DNA of 64,000 nt from positions 186,001 to 250,000 of the forward strand of contig JASVEC010000041.1 in assembly GCA_030770535.1 (NCBI GenBank). The letters are read 5' to 3'. Under the pieces are notes generated by a model. That model saw only the letters and a program-made list of their open reading frames with translations. It was not told the origin of the DNA and did not search any database. The position numbers and the translations under genes are program-made. This document shows, piece by piece, positions 11,501 through 22,243 of this stretch. Position 1 is the stretch's first letter. Every line of letters starts with the position of its first letter. The stretch is from Batkoa obscura. Its lineage: Eukaryota > Entomophthoromycota > Entomophthoromycetes > Entomophthorales > Batkoaceae.

Positions 11501-11739
11501 CTGAATCTACTGATATGACCGAACAAGAAAAAGCAAGATCCATTGAAAAAGTCATGGCTAGAAAAGGAGCTAAAAAACAAGAGAAGGTTCAATTAGTTGT
11601 TGCTAGAGGTGCTAATCGTGGTAATCGTGGTAGACCTAAGGGGGTTAAAGGAAGATATAAGATGGTTGATCCTCGTATGAAGAAGGAACTAAAGGCTACT
11701 AAAAGAATAGCTAAAAAACAAGCTAAGAAACGTAGATAA
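8509..11739 (+). CDS. SPB1: SPB1: AdoMet-dependent 2'-O-methyltransferase of 25S rRNA / pre-60S factor, 810 aa
   Basis: Nucleolar FtsJ-family enzyme that methylates 25S rRNA and is needed for 60S maturation (family knowledge). The protein starts [20 protein letters not shown], typical of Spb1. The AdoMet motif is DLCAAPGGW (residues 50-57). The K-D-K-E catalytic tetrad is visible: Lys31, Asp117 (LHDGAPN), Lys157 (TKVFRSKDY), Glu192 ([10 protein letters not shown]). A long acidic/Lys middle region follows. The Spb1 C-terminal domain ends [14 protein letters not shown]...KKRR. Fifteen exons close in frame: 8509-8681, 8744-8790, 8853-8970, 9027-9142, 9198-9303, 9361-9666, 9730-9853, 9904-9963, 10019-10186, 10243-10418, 10472-10802, 10856-11000, 11061-11193, 11249-11393, 11455-11739. 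Length is close to yeast Spb1 (about 840). All introns are 45-70 bp. Confidence 0.95.
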
Positions 11740-12440
11740 ATGATAGGAGAGGAGGGGGTATAGAGTGGAATTAATTAGTGGATAGATAGTATATATTGCT
11801 GCTCTGTTTATTATGAATTATTTTATTAAATTTATAGATTAATATACTGATTTTTTTATTGCTTGCTTTTTCAATGCATCTCTTATGCATCCAATGCTCT
11901 TTTTATGATTTAATTTTAGTATTTAAAAGATGATTAATATTTGTATATATAATTAGGTTTTAAATTAATTCAGTTTTTAATAGTTAAATATTTATAATGA
12001 ATTTAGTTACTTAAATATAACTATATTTATCTTTAAAAATAACTTGCGTTATCTTGAAAGGACTTGAGGATAAAGTTTCTTATTTTTTTATAAATTTCCC
12101 ATCTATTCAGTAAGGATAATAACAATAATGTAGAAAAAATTATGCTCATTAGCCCATATTCTATAAAAGAAATTAAAAATAAAAACAATTCTTTAATTGA
12201 ACCATTCAAAACCCCAAGATTAAAAAAATAGACCAATAAATTTCATTTGTGATGACAATGCCATTTCAAAAAACAAATTCTCGGACATGAAAATAATGAT
12301 AGTTAATTGGTAAAGGCCATATAATCCGAACTTACAAACTTCAAATCGGAGCTTAGTACCGTCTATCCTTTACAAAAAGCAAGGGTTATAAATAAGAACA
12401 CACTTTAACTTTTATTTCAATAAAACCTTAAATTGTAACA
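11740..12440. other. intergenic, SPB1 to DGAT2
   Basis: AT-rich spacer with no recognisable gene. A 67-codon minus-strand frame at 12033-12236 is low-complexity and hydrophobic and is not supported. The promoter of the DGAT2 gene lies at its right end. Confidence 0.5.
12387..12394 (+). promoter_or_regulatory. TATA box of the DGAT2 gene
   Basis: TATAAATA (context GGGTTATAAATAAGAACAC) lies 54 bp upstream of the ATG at 12441. Confidence 0.5.
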
Positions 12441-13606
12441 ATGACTACCGACAACTTAAAAGTAGAATCCACAAAAATAAGTAAAAGTAGCTCCTTTACC
12501 AACTTACCCAAAATGGAGTTTGCGCCTTTGGATGTACCTCTAACTAGACGTCGTCAAACTTTTGCTACTTTTATCTATTCCTCTATGATGCCATTGACTC
12601 AATCCTTTTTTCTTATTTTATGTTTTTTCCCCATGTTATGGCCTTTAATATTTGCTTATTTTATTTTCATGTATTTTGATAATGCCGCTGAAAAAGGAGG
12701 ACGTATCAATCATTGGGTTAAAAACTGGACGATATGGACTTGGTTAGCTGAGTTTTTCCCCTCCAAATTAATCGTTGAAGAAGAATTGGACCCCAAAGAA
12801 ACTTATATTTTTGGTTATCATCCACATGGGATTATAAGTACTGGGGCATTTATTAATTTTGCTACTAATGGCACTAAATTAAGTGAAAAATTACCTGGAC
12901 TTAACATCAGATTATGCACCTTAGCTAGTAATTTCTTTATGCCAATCTATAGGGAGTTGTTACTCGCTTTGGGTATTATTTCTGTTTCTAAAAAAGCCAT
13001 TTTAAATGTTTTGAAATCTGGAAAAGGTAAGTTTATTTTTATTTGATGATATTAGTTTATTTAACCTGTTAATTAATAGGCAACTCTTGTGTCATAGTCG
13101 TTGGAGGAGCACAAGAATCATTATCAGCTAATGAAAATAATTTAGATTTAGTATTAAAAAAACGTTTTGGATTTGTATCATTAGCCATAAAAACAGGCTC
13201 AAACTTAGTACCAGTGTTTGGTTTTGGAGAAAATCAAATCCTAGATACCGTTATTCCAGAACCAGATTCCTATATTCATAAACTTCAAATTAAAATGAAG
13301 CAAGCGTTAGGTTTTACTATGCCTATCTTTCATGGTCGTGGTATTTTTACTTATAATTACGGCATCATGCCAAAGAGAGTACCATTAACAATTGTTGGTA
13401 AGTTCATTATCACTCCATACTATATTTTTATTAACTTTTTTCTTTTAGTTGGTAAAGCTATCAAAGTCAAACAAGTCGATAATCCAAGTAATGAACTAGT
13501 AGCTGAAGTTCATCAACAATATATGGATGCTTTATTAGATTTATATAATCGCAATAAGGCATTGTATTCTCCAATTCCTAGTCCACCTGAGATGTGTTTT
13601 ATTTAA
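12441..13606 (+). CDS. DGA1: diacylglycerol O-acyltransferase, DGAT2 family (copy A), 353 aa
   Basis: Acyl-CoA-dependent acyltransferase making triacylglycerol at the ER and lipid droplets; a related substrate (monoacylglycerol or wax alcohol) cannot be excluded. Exons 12441-13026, 13080-13397 and 13449-13606 close in frame. A hydrophobic hairpin (about residues 48-78, including FFPMLWPLIF) precedes the catalytic block YIFGYHPHG (HPHG at 127-130). It is followed by VIVVGGAQESL, RFGFVSLAIKTGSNLVPVF, FHGRGIF and GIMPKRVPL, all DGAT2 landmarks. Intron 2 (13398-13448, 51 bp) is in frame and free of stops, so its retention would add 17 residues rather than truncate. It is one of three DGAT2-family genes here (17559, 26641). 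Confidence 0.93.
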
Positions 13607-13861
13607 ATTTCATTGGATATGTTATAAAACTAAATAGCTAATTAGTTTAAAGACAGCAGTAACAAATCCCTTTTTTCTATTCACTTGTTTTAACATTGTT
13701 ATCATTATAGTATAATAATAAAAATAATTTTTCTTTTTTTATTTGCTTTGGTTTATTAGTTATTTTATCTATTTTCCTTGGTTCATAACACCATAAGGTA
13801 AAAGTTATAAGAAACACATATACTATATTGAATAATTAAACAAAAATTATTTCAATATTAA

Positions 13862-13955
13862 TATTTGAGGGTGTTTTTTTATTTTATTTCTCATCTTTTT
13901 AAGCGCTATCTAAGTGGAAAACTGTTAGCAAAGTTATTTAAAAAAATATAGCCAT
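13862..13955 (+). mobile_element. MITE copy 6, right end decayed
   Basis: Left end TTGAGGGTGTTTTTTT and core TTTTTAAGCGCTATCTAAGT match the family. The right terminal repeat has decayed (ATATAGCC). It lies 255 bp past the DGAT2 stop codon. Confidence 0.75.
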
Positions 13956-14539
13956 TTATTTTTAAATAATATCATAAATGCAAGGCATTATACATAGTCA
14001 TTAACAGTTTATCAATAGTATTATAAAAATTAAGACTATCAAATTGTCTACTATAACATATCCAAATGCTTTATTTGAATATATCTAATGAAAATTATAT
14101 ACTTTCTATAATAATTCCTTGTAAGTGTTAGTTCTGAATGAAAATTAAAACCAATATTGTTTACATTGGTAAAATAAGACTATGATTGATTCTATTTAGG
14201 TAGAAGTTAAATGTTGGATTTGTTATTGTTTTCATTTAAAAATTATAACAATGCCGATAAAATCATCTTTTGTAAAACATTAAAATGAAAAATATAGCAA
14301 ATTAAAATTTCAGTTGTGATTAAATTGAGTAGCAATAAACAGGGCCAAGTTCTAAAGCCAAATAAAACGAAGACTATCTGTAGTTGATAAAAATTGGTGC
14401 TATTTTTAAACTGTTGTTATATAAAGCATTTAATTTCCATATTTACTATTTTAAGTACTAATTTAACCACACTTAATTGATAGCTATTACAAACTTTTTA
14501 AAAAAGATTCAATTTTTGCTAATCAGTTACAAATAACAA

Positions 14540-14636
14540 CGATATGTATTTTTTATTTAAGGATTTTACTAACAATCTTTTTGCTTGAATAGCTCTTAAA
14601 ATGGAAAAAGTAATGAAATCAAAAAAACAGTCTCAA
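14540..14636 (-). mobile_element. MITE copy 7
   Basis: The core is well kept (AGGATTTTACTAACAATCTT, then GGAAAAAGTAATGAAATCAA). The left end is reduced to GATATGTATTTTTTA, and the right end reads CAGTCTCA. Confidence 0.8.
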
Positions 14637-14846
14637 ATTCTTGATTTTTTCAACTCTAGAATTTGATTAGCTTAAATTAATACTTACCCAATAAAACAAC
14701 AAAATTTAATTTAAAAGAATTACTTGACCCACAATTAAATTATATAAGAGCATATTTACGTATATATATAAAAATACAAACATTGTGTTTACCTTTGTAA
14801 ATTTCTGGTGATAGTTTTTAGTTTATTTTACAAGTTAATAAAACTG

Positions 14847-14951
14847 TATGGGGATGATTTTTTTGATTTCATTACTTTTTTCGATTTTTTAAGCTCTATT
14901 TGGGCGAAAAGATTATTAGTAAAACCCTCAACAAGAAAACACATTCCTATA
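14847..14951 (+). mobile_element. MITE copy 8
   Basis: Full-length copy with left end TATGGGGATGATTTTTTTG and right end AACACATTCCTATA. Confidence 0.9.
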
Positions 14952-15366
14952 TAATTATAGTTTGAAAATCATCAAGTTGATTTAAGTCATGATTTTATGA
15001 ACTATTAAACAAAGCTTTTTAAGATTTTATTTTAATTAGTTTTTGTAAAAAGTTTTGATAATTTATAATTTAATTATTAACAGACAATAGCTTAATAAAA
15101 TTTAGTAAAAGGATTAACTTAGTTGTTTTATTATGTTGCTATTAACAAAAATAGGTAGTTTTAAAAAAATCAAAGTAACAATAATAATGAAAAACAAAAT
15201 AAGTAATTTAAAGAAACTGAAAAATACCAAATAAATAATGATTTTTTGAAAATATTAAATTTTATTAAATTACTGATTAGATTTAACTAATCTTAAATGT
15301 TAATATTAGTATTAATTGACTTTAATTTTAAGTTTTAATTCAAAGTATGTATATCTATTTAAACTA

Positions 15367-15471
15367 TTTGAGGATATATTTTTTTGTTTAAGAATTTTAC
15401 TAACAATCTTTCCATTCAAATAGCATTTAAAAAACGGGAAAAGTGATGAAACTAAAAAAAGACATCCCCAA
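15367..15471 (-). mobile_element. MITE copy 9
   Basis: Near full-length copy with left end TTGAGGATATATTTTTTTG and right end AGACATCCCCAATG. It lies just 5' of the hairpin element. Confidence 0.88.
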
Positions 15472-15992
15472 TGAAATTTTTTAAATTGCAGTTTAATATT
15501 TGTTAATTATTAGTTTATTTAAAATTATAATATTACTTTTTATAATTGCTTTGTGGAATCTGGTACTTAGTAGTTGGAGTTAAAAGCAGTTTTTGCTTGA
15601 TTAACTGCCCGTAAGTCAAAAACCTTCGCAATTCAAGTCTATTTTACTCACATAAACTAAGAATAATACATAATAAGCTACAGACTATATAAGGCAAATA
15701 GAATAGACAATACTAATGTAAACTCTACATAAAATATTATTAAGAAAACTTAATGGCTTTATTAAATGTTCGAGATATCAAGGAATAATTCAGTTAAAAA
15801 GCCTCGAGTTATTACGTTGAAGAGTCTCTTTTATACTCCAACTGGGTGGCTATATATAAGAAACACGATGGTAGTTGTTCCTTACCATAGTTACCAAGTA
15901 TAGACATCAAAAGGGAGGATGTCATCTTTCACAATTAGTGGGTAGAAATTCTCACAACAAATCAAAATAAGTAGCTCTGAATTGACTATATC

Positions 15993-16098
15993 ATATGAGG
16001 AAGTTTTTTTGGTTTTATCACTTTCTCTTTTTTTTTAAGTGCTATTTGAGCGGAAAAGTTGTTAGTAAAGTTGTTAAACAGAGTAATACATCCCTGTG
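15993..16098 (+). mobile_element. MITE copy 10, in the loop of the hairpin element
   Basis: Left end ATATGAGGAAGTTTTTTTGG and core TTTTAAGTGCTATTTGAGCG; the right end ACATCCCTGTG is slightly decayed. Confidence 0.85.
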
Positions 16099-16290
16099 AA
16101 ATATCGCTTTGTCAGTCCCATGGTTAATTATAGCATAACAATCGCCTAAGCTGTTGTGTTCTTGAGTTCAGAGAAAATCAATCCCACATTCTTAGTTTGA
16201 TTTGCTATGAGAATTTCTAGCTCCATCCCAAAGAATATTATCTTCTCATTTTGATATTTATACTTTTAGAATGTAAAAGAGATTTTGGAG

Positions 16291-16396
16291 TATGGGGATG
16301 TTTTTTTGGTTTCATTAGTTTTTTCATTTTTTAAGCGCTATTTGAGAGGAAAAATTGTTAGTAAAATTCTTAGACACAAAAATACATCCCCGTATA
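16291..16396 (+). mobile_element. MITE copy 11, inserted in the right arm of the hairpin element
   Basis: Full-length copy with left end TATGGGGATGTTTTTTTGG and right end ATACATCCCCGTATA. The left hairpin arm preserves the matching site without the insertion: in the same reading direction, GCCTCGAGTTAT-TA-CGTTG corresponds to GCCTCAAACTAC-TA-[MITE]-TA-CTCC. This indicates TA as the target. Confidence 0.93.
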
Positions 16397-16822
16397 GTAG
16401 TTTGAGGCTTTTTAACTGAATTATTCCTTGATATCTCGAACATTTAATAAAGCCATTAAGTTTTCTTAATAATATTTTATGTAGAGTTTACATTAATATT
16501 GTCTATTTTATTTGTCTTACTAGTCTATAGCCTATTACGTCGTATTCTTCATAATCCAAGTCTATCTTAGTCATATAAACTAAGATCTTTCGACTTATAG
16601 TGTAGTCAACCAGGTAATAGCTGTTTTTGACTCCAATCACTGAGTACCAGATTTCATACCCATATACTAATTTAATAAAAAGAATTTATAATGTTAATTT
16701 AAAACCAAATTATATAAATTAAAGCTAGTAAATGATTAAAATATTTTTAAAGTTATATACATTTAAAAAAACTATTAACTAATATGTAAAAAGCTGTTTT
16801 GTTTAATTTTATTCAAAAATAT

Positions 16823-16920
16823 TTAGGAATGTGTTTTTGTAATCAATAATTTTAACTATAATTTTTCTCTTTAAATAGTGTTCAAAAGATGGAAAAAGTG
16901 ATAAAGCCAAAAAAAACATT
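16823..16920 (-). mobile_element. MITE copy 12
   Basis: Left end TTTAGGAATGTGTTTTTGT and core AAATAGTGTTCAAAAGATGG; the right end stops at AAAAAAAACATT. Confidence 0.82.
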
Positions 16921-16980
16921 TAGTTGTTTTTTATTTTTATTAAAATGTATTTTTTGTCAAATCCAATTAGGTGTTAAATA

Positions 16981-17088
16981 ATATGGGGATGTATTTTTGT
17001 ATTTAAGAATTTTATTAGCAATTTTTCCACTCAAATAGAGCTTAAAGAGTAGAAAAAGTAATGAACCCAAAAAAAACAGCCCCATATA
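16981..17088 (-). mobile_element. MITE copy 13
   Basis: Full-length copy with perfect left end ATATGGGGATGTATTTTTGT and right end AAACAGCCCCATAT. It is the last copy before the MITE-free block. Confidence 0.93.
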
Positions 17089-17558
17089 ATCTTTTGATTT
17101 TTTGATTTTAACTTTAGTATTTTATTTTTATCAATTATCTCCTTTAAACATTTGACACTAATTAAATTCTGATTGCAAATAATTATTATTAATCGTTAAT
17201 ATTAATACAGCAAATTCTAGTATTTTTCGTTATGTCAAAATTATATCTTAACAACCAAAAGTAATTCTGGCACTTAAAGATGTACTATGAATTGTTACAT
17301 CAGTAAGATTTTTCTCCAAAAGCTTAGCTTATTCTATTAATTCAAAAAATTTATCACTTATTAGAATTAGCTTTAAAAATCACATGCATTCTATCCCTTA
17401 AGTTTAAATCATAAATTAGGAATCAAACAGTAAAATGAACAGTTTAAATGATAGTAAAAAATAAGCATTTATAGAAAAACTATAAATAATTAAAAAAAGA
17501 AAATAAAAAGAAAAAGTTATTCTTTTAAACCTAATATAAGTCATCTAATCTAAACAAA

Positions 17559-19314
17559 ATGGGTAGCAAAAGTAAAAAACAAAATCAACAAACAAATGGT
17601 AAGAATAAGCAAAAGGGGAATAATAGCAATGGTACTACTACCAAAAAACAAGCACAGAGTAAAGAACCTGTTGTTGTAAAGCAACAGGATAATGCAGATG
17701 GAAAAGTAGAGCAAGTTGCCCAAAAGGATAGCGTTGTTGTTGAAAGTGACTCGAATCCTAAAGAGGAGCCAAAATATGATAGTGACTTGAATAAATCAAG
17801 TACCAGCCCTGAAGAAAAAAAAAAGAGTGGTGCACTAGTTATTGAAGATAAAGATAACAAAAGTAATGAGGATTCGAAATCTATTGCTAAAGAAAGTGAC
17901 GCTTCTCAAGGGGATAAAGATCAAAAGAATCAAGAGGAGGCTGAAGCTAATGATAAAGTTGAACAGAAAAACAATAAAGCTGAAGATGCACAAGAAAATA
18001 AGACTCAGGTTAAAGAAGCTGTAGAGGAGAATGAAGTGCAAATTCAAGAAGCCCCTAAAGAAAACAAAGCTCAAGAGAACGAAACAACTGAGGAAAACAA
18101 AGTCCGAGAGAACGAAACTCCTGAAGAAAGCAAAGCTCAAGTTGAGAAAGATTTTGAAAAACTTGGAGCTCAAAGTAAAGAAGATTCTGAAGAAAGTAAA
18201 GTTCAAGGAGAACAGCGACTTGAAGAAAATAAAGCTCAGGCTGAAGAATCAAATGAACAATCTATTGAACATAAAAATAGCGAGGATGATAACAATATTG
18301 AGAATATGACCATTGAATCAAATAATCAGAAAGAAGGGGAAGTTACTATTGAAGAGTCTAGACAACTATCTGGGGACGTAAGTAGTAATGGAATTCAACA
18401 TGACAAAATTGAAGATTCTAATGATAAAATTCAAATTAATGGAACCATAGAAAAAGATACCATTCAAAAGCCTCAGTTTTACAAGAAACAATATCAACCC
18501 CAATTAAAGCGTCAATCTTTGATTCAAATTATCGTAAGATTGACAGTGATAATTTATGTTCTCTTTAACAAATTTTTTTTCTTGTTACCAATGTTATGGC
18601 CCTTTTATTTCTTTATTAAGATTAGTTTGGATCTTCAAAAAGTATTAGGCTTTCCTTTGCTCACTCATTTTTTGAATTATTATCCAGTACGTAACGCAGT
18701 GTTGGGGGATATTAATAAAAAGGATAAAGTGGTGTTTTTATATTCTGGAGAAAAAGAAATAGCTTTTTGGATTAATTTTATGAATGATGGTAGTGGTTTA
18801 AGTAAAAATTTGAACAAAAAAGTGAATTTGTATCAAGGAGGGGAGGTAAAATGTGATGATTTGATGATTGTAGAAGAAAAGAATCAAATAGAAATGTTCC
18901 AAAAGGTGGTAAAAGGCGGGTAGGTTTATATACTTAATTACGCCAATAGTTATACTAATATTTTATATAGTTACAATATTATACCAGTTATTCAACAAAC
19001 TTCTAAAACTTACGAGCTTAACTCTATACAATCTTGGATTCAAAGTTCAACTACTATTCAATTGTTTGAGCCCACCATTTACAGTTGGGATATATTAGGT
19101 TTATTACCTAAAAGAAAGGAGCTTGTTTATATTAGTAAGTTTTTTTTGTTGAATTATTAAATATAATATTTACTTTATTTTTATAGTTGGTGAACCCATC
19201 CAAGTATGTAACTATTCTAATGAAAATGAGAAAGAGATCCAACAATTGATCCATTTATACATTCAAAAGTGTCATTCTTTGAAATCTGAAATTGAACATG
19301 AAAAATTGGAATAA
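17559..19314 (+). CDS. DGAT2-derived pseudoenzyme with a ~310-residue charged N-terminal extension, 550 aa
   Basis: Exons 17559-18919, 18971-19134 and 19187-19314 close in frame. Residues 1 to about 310 are Glu/Lys/Gln/Asn-rich with degenerate repeats (EENKAQ, ENETPEESKAQVEKD). The rest aligns end to end with the DGAT2 proteins here. LLPMLWPFYFFIKISL matches FFPMLWPLIFAYFIFM. VVFLYSGEKEIAFWINFMND matches the segment YIFGYHPHG...FINFATN, but HPHG is absent. About 35 residues of the catalytic region are deleted. IEMFQKVVKGGYNIIPVI matches FGFVSLAIKTGSNLVPVF, and GLLPKRKELVYIIGEPIQV matches the DGAT2 C-terminus. Both introns match, in place and phase, those of the DGAT2 gene at 26641-27741. So homology is firm, while acyltransferase activity is very unlikely. 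A membrane or lipid-droplet scaffold is possible (inference). Confidence 0.85.
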
Positions 19315-19415
19315 AAAATAATAATAAAATTATACATTTGTAAAAAAAATATTAGTTTAATATTTATTTTATTCTTTCCTATCACTAAATAAAACTTGGT
19401 TGTTTTAAAATAAAT

Positions 19416-22243
19416 TTATTCCTCATCTGAAGAAGTTAAATCATCATTTAAAGCACCAGCAGTAGCACCACCTTCTGATTTGCTGGCTTGCATTTGAGCA
19501 GCTAAAGAATTATCTTCTGGTTCTGAAATATCATCATCTACTTCAGATTCTTCAGGTAAAATAGAAGCTGGTTCAACAACAAACTAAAAGAAAAAATCAT
19601 TTAACCAATTAACTTATCTTAAGTAAAAATAAACTTACTGCCATTTCTTTACGTAAATCACAACCTAAATAAGAATCACTTTTAACCATCAAATTAAAAG
19701 AATAATTTCCAGGTTCAGGTGGCCCTTGGAAATTAAATTTAAGTGTAGTTTTATCTACCAAATCGGTCACTTTAGTTGGATTAATTAGCATGCGTCCTGT
19801 ATTTAAATCTCCAATAACAATCCACCAATCACTACGTTTATCCTAATAAATAAAATAAAATATTAATGAATTATTCAAACTTTACTGTTTCAATATTTAA
19901 AGCTTACTGCTGGGAAGTAAGGTGCATGAACGGGAGGAACTAAATGAGATTGAGATGCTTTACTTAAAAAGGAACGCACATGTGAATCTTCATCATCAAC
20001 TAAACTATCATCACTATCTACGGTATTATTCTCATCATGAGCATTTAATTCAGAAATTTCTTCTTCTACAGTGGATAATTTTAATTTAATAACACAAGTT
20101 AAAATAGCACTAGGTGTTATAACATCATCCCCTAATACTTTAATATACCCAGCTTGTAATTTTAAAACTGGAAATTTTAAACCAGCTGAAATGGTTTCTT
20201 TATATTCACTATCACTTAATGAGGATAACAAGGATCTATTTGGATTAAATATTAATAAAAAGGTTGTAATAAAATAATAAGTTATTAAGTTACCTGCGTA
20301 AAGTATCATCTAATTTAATAAATTCTAGTACATTTTTTAAATTACGCTATAAAAATTATTATTATTATTTTACTTATTATAAAATTAATTTAAAAATTTA
20401 CTTGTTTTCCTTTTAAAGAACGAATCATCTCATTGGATAAATTAGGCAACTGAAGTAATGGTGAGGCTTTATAAGGTACAGCTTGAATAATCATCTAAAT
20501 TAAAAAATGTTAAGCAAATATATTTTAATATTATTCTAGTGTTATTTTCTTACTTGTGATAATTCCATACATAATAAAGTAGCATGGATCCAATTTTGTG
20601 CTAACGCAATTTGAGTCATACCATAAACTAATGAATAAGCTCGTTTTACAATCATTTGTTGATCTAATTAAATAAATATCATATTATACTATATTAAACA
20701 ACTACCCTGCACTTACCTTTTTGGAATTCAGGATTTGAAACTTTAACACGATTTAAATGAGCTTGAATAAGACCAGCTGCTTTAATATTTTCTTTGGAAG
20801 TATACTAATTATCATAATGATTAAGCTATTTGATTAGAATAAATAATGATATTTTTACTTTTCTTGATTCTTCTACAATAATACCATTTTTTTCAGCTTC
20901 TTCTTTAATAAATTTCCACAAAAGTTGAGTTTCTTCAGTATCATCTCCTTTGTATTCAATTTCATCAATAAATTCTTTACTAGCTGACATAAGATCAATT
21001 AAGTCTAAATTTAAGATTAAAAACTGTTATTAATCATATTATATCAATTATTATTTTGTTACCTTTCATTGGAATATTATCTTTTAATTCTCTAAAATAA
21101 ATAGCCATGGTACCATTTAAGATACGATCACGCGTATATTTATTAGATTTATACCACCAATTGCCCTAATGAATAATAAATAATATTAATTAAATATATT
21201 TAATATAATAACTAATATACTGATATTCTATTATTCTTATAATACTTACCACATAATAAGGTAAAAATAAACCAAGAATTAAACCATAAATACTTAACAC
21301 ATAAATATTATTATGAGCTTCAACTAACCAGGCTGGCAAAGCAATACCAACAGACATTGCTACATAAAAGAAGGATTAATATTTTAATAACAGTAATAAT
21401 TTTAAATTTAGTTAGAAACTTACGTTGACGACCATCTGGGTGTCCATATTCCTCAAAATTACGACGAATATCATCATCAGTAAGACTAAATAAAGAATAA
21501 AATTAATCATTAACTTAAAATATTAATACTAATAATTCAACTTACGCTTTATAAGCTTTTGTAATTTCTACATATTTAGAATTTAAAGCTACTGCTTCTT
21601 CTTCAGTAACCCCACGTACTTTATCTGGATGACTATATAACTCCATTAATAAAAATATCTTTTTTTTAAATAACATAAAATAGCTAACAATTTTAAAGAT
21701 AATTTTCTATACTTATTTTTAATCTGTTTTAATGTAGAACCCTAGAATGAAATAATATTAATATTTATTATTCATTATTCATTAAAAATCCTTACTTCTT
21801 CAATATCTAATAAAGTATAAGGATCCCATAATTTGATTTCTTGTACTTCCGTATTCATCACTTGATGTACCAAATAAGATAAATACAACCAACCGATGGT
21901 AATTAATAACCATCTATTATTAAATAAAAAATATTAGTTTTTGTTACTACATTATTGTATGAATTGGTAGTGAAAAGGCTTTAACTTACTTTATATAACC
22001 GGTCATATTTTCCGATTTAACAATTTTGACTTTCTTTTTAGTACGTACATCGTTTTTAAATGCATCTATATAATTAAATGAAATATTTAGTACTCTCGTC
22101 AAACAAACATAAAATTAGCAATAGAAATTATTACTTTTTTGAGAAAATAAGGGACTTAATGTATATGGAATTAATATAATTGCTAATACTGATATTAAAA
22201 AATAATAAAAATTCACTCCGCTTTCATCATAATGGCTGGCCAT
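19416..22243 (-). CDS. SEC63: SEC63: ER translocon J-domain subunit, 635 aa
   Basis: Membrane J-protein that recruits BiP/Kar2 to the Sec61 channel for post-translational import (family knowledge). A transmembrane segment lies near residues 11-30 (FYYFLISVLAIILIPYTL) and a second after about residue 62. The luminal J domain is DPYTLLDIEE...YRKLSLKFHPDKV with HPD intact. A third membrane segment (YVLSIYGLILGLFLPYYV) is followed by the Sec63/Brl domain and an acidic C-terminus ending LTSSDEE, the Sec62-binding and CK2-type tail. Sixteen exons close in frame; limits include 22243-22135, 22065-21990, 21913-21796, 21741-21689, 21632-21546 at the start and 20235-19908, 19842-19639, 19583-19416 at the end. 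It converges tail to tail with the DGAT2-like gene, with 101 bp between stops. Confidence 0.95.

Larger units (their letters stand above)
15552..16658. mobile_element. fold-back (hairpin) DNA element, ~1.1 kb, with two nested MITEs
   Basis: The left arm (about 15552-15980) is the reverse complement of the right arm (about 16190-16658). Outer ends pair as AATCTGGTACT (15557) with AGTACCAGATT (to 16653). About 110 bp are almost identical between arms: 15700-15805, from AATAGACAATA through TTAAAAAGCCTC, pairs with 16401-16508. Flanking parts are more diverged and carry indels. The inner boundary still pairs (GTAGAAATTCTCACAACAAA with its mate near 16200). MITE copy 10 sits in the loop and copy 11 in the right arm. 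No open frame, so non-autonomous. No clear target duplication was found at the outer ends. Confidence 0.85.
13607..17558. other. intergenic transposon nest between two DGAT2-family genes
   Basis: About 4 kb holding eight MITE copies (6-13) and a 1.1-kb hairpin element, itself host to two of those MITEs. No gene was recognised. The first ~250 bp after DGAT2 and the last ~470 bp before the next gene are plain AT-rich sequence. Confidence 0.7.

Noticed and set aside
12033-12236. 67-codon minus-strand frame
   Set aside because: Leu/Ile/Phe-rich chance frame between SPB1 and DGAT2.
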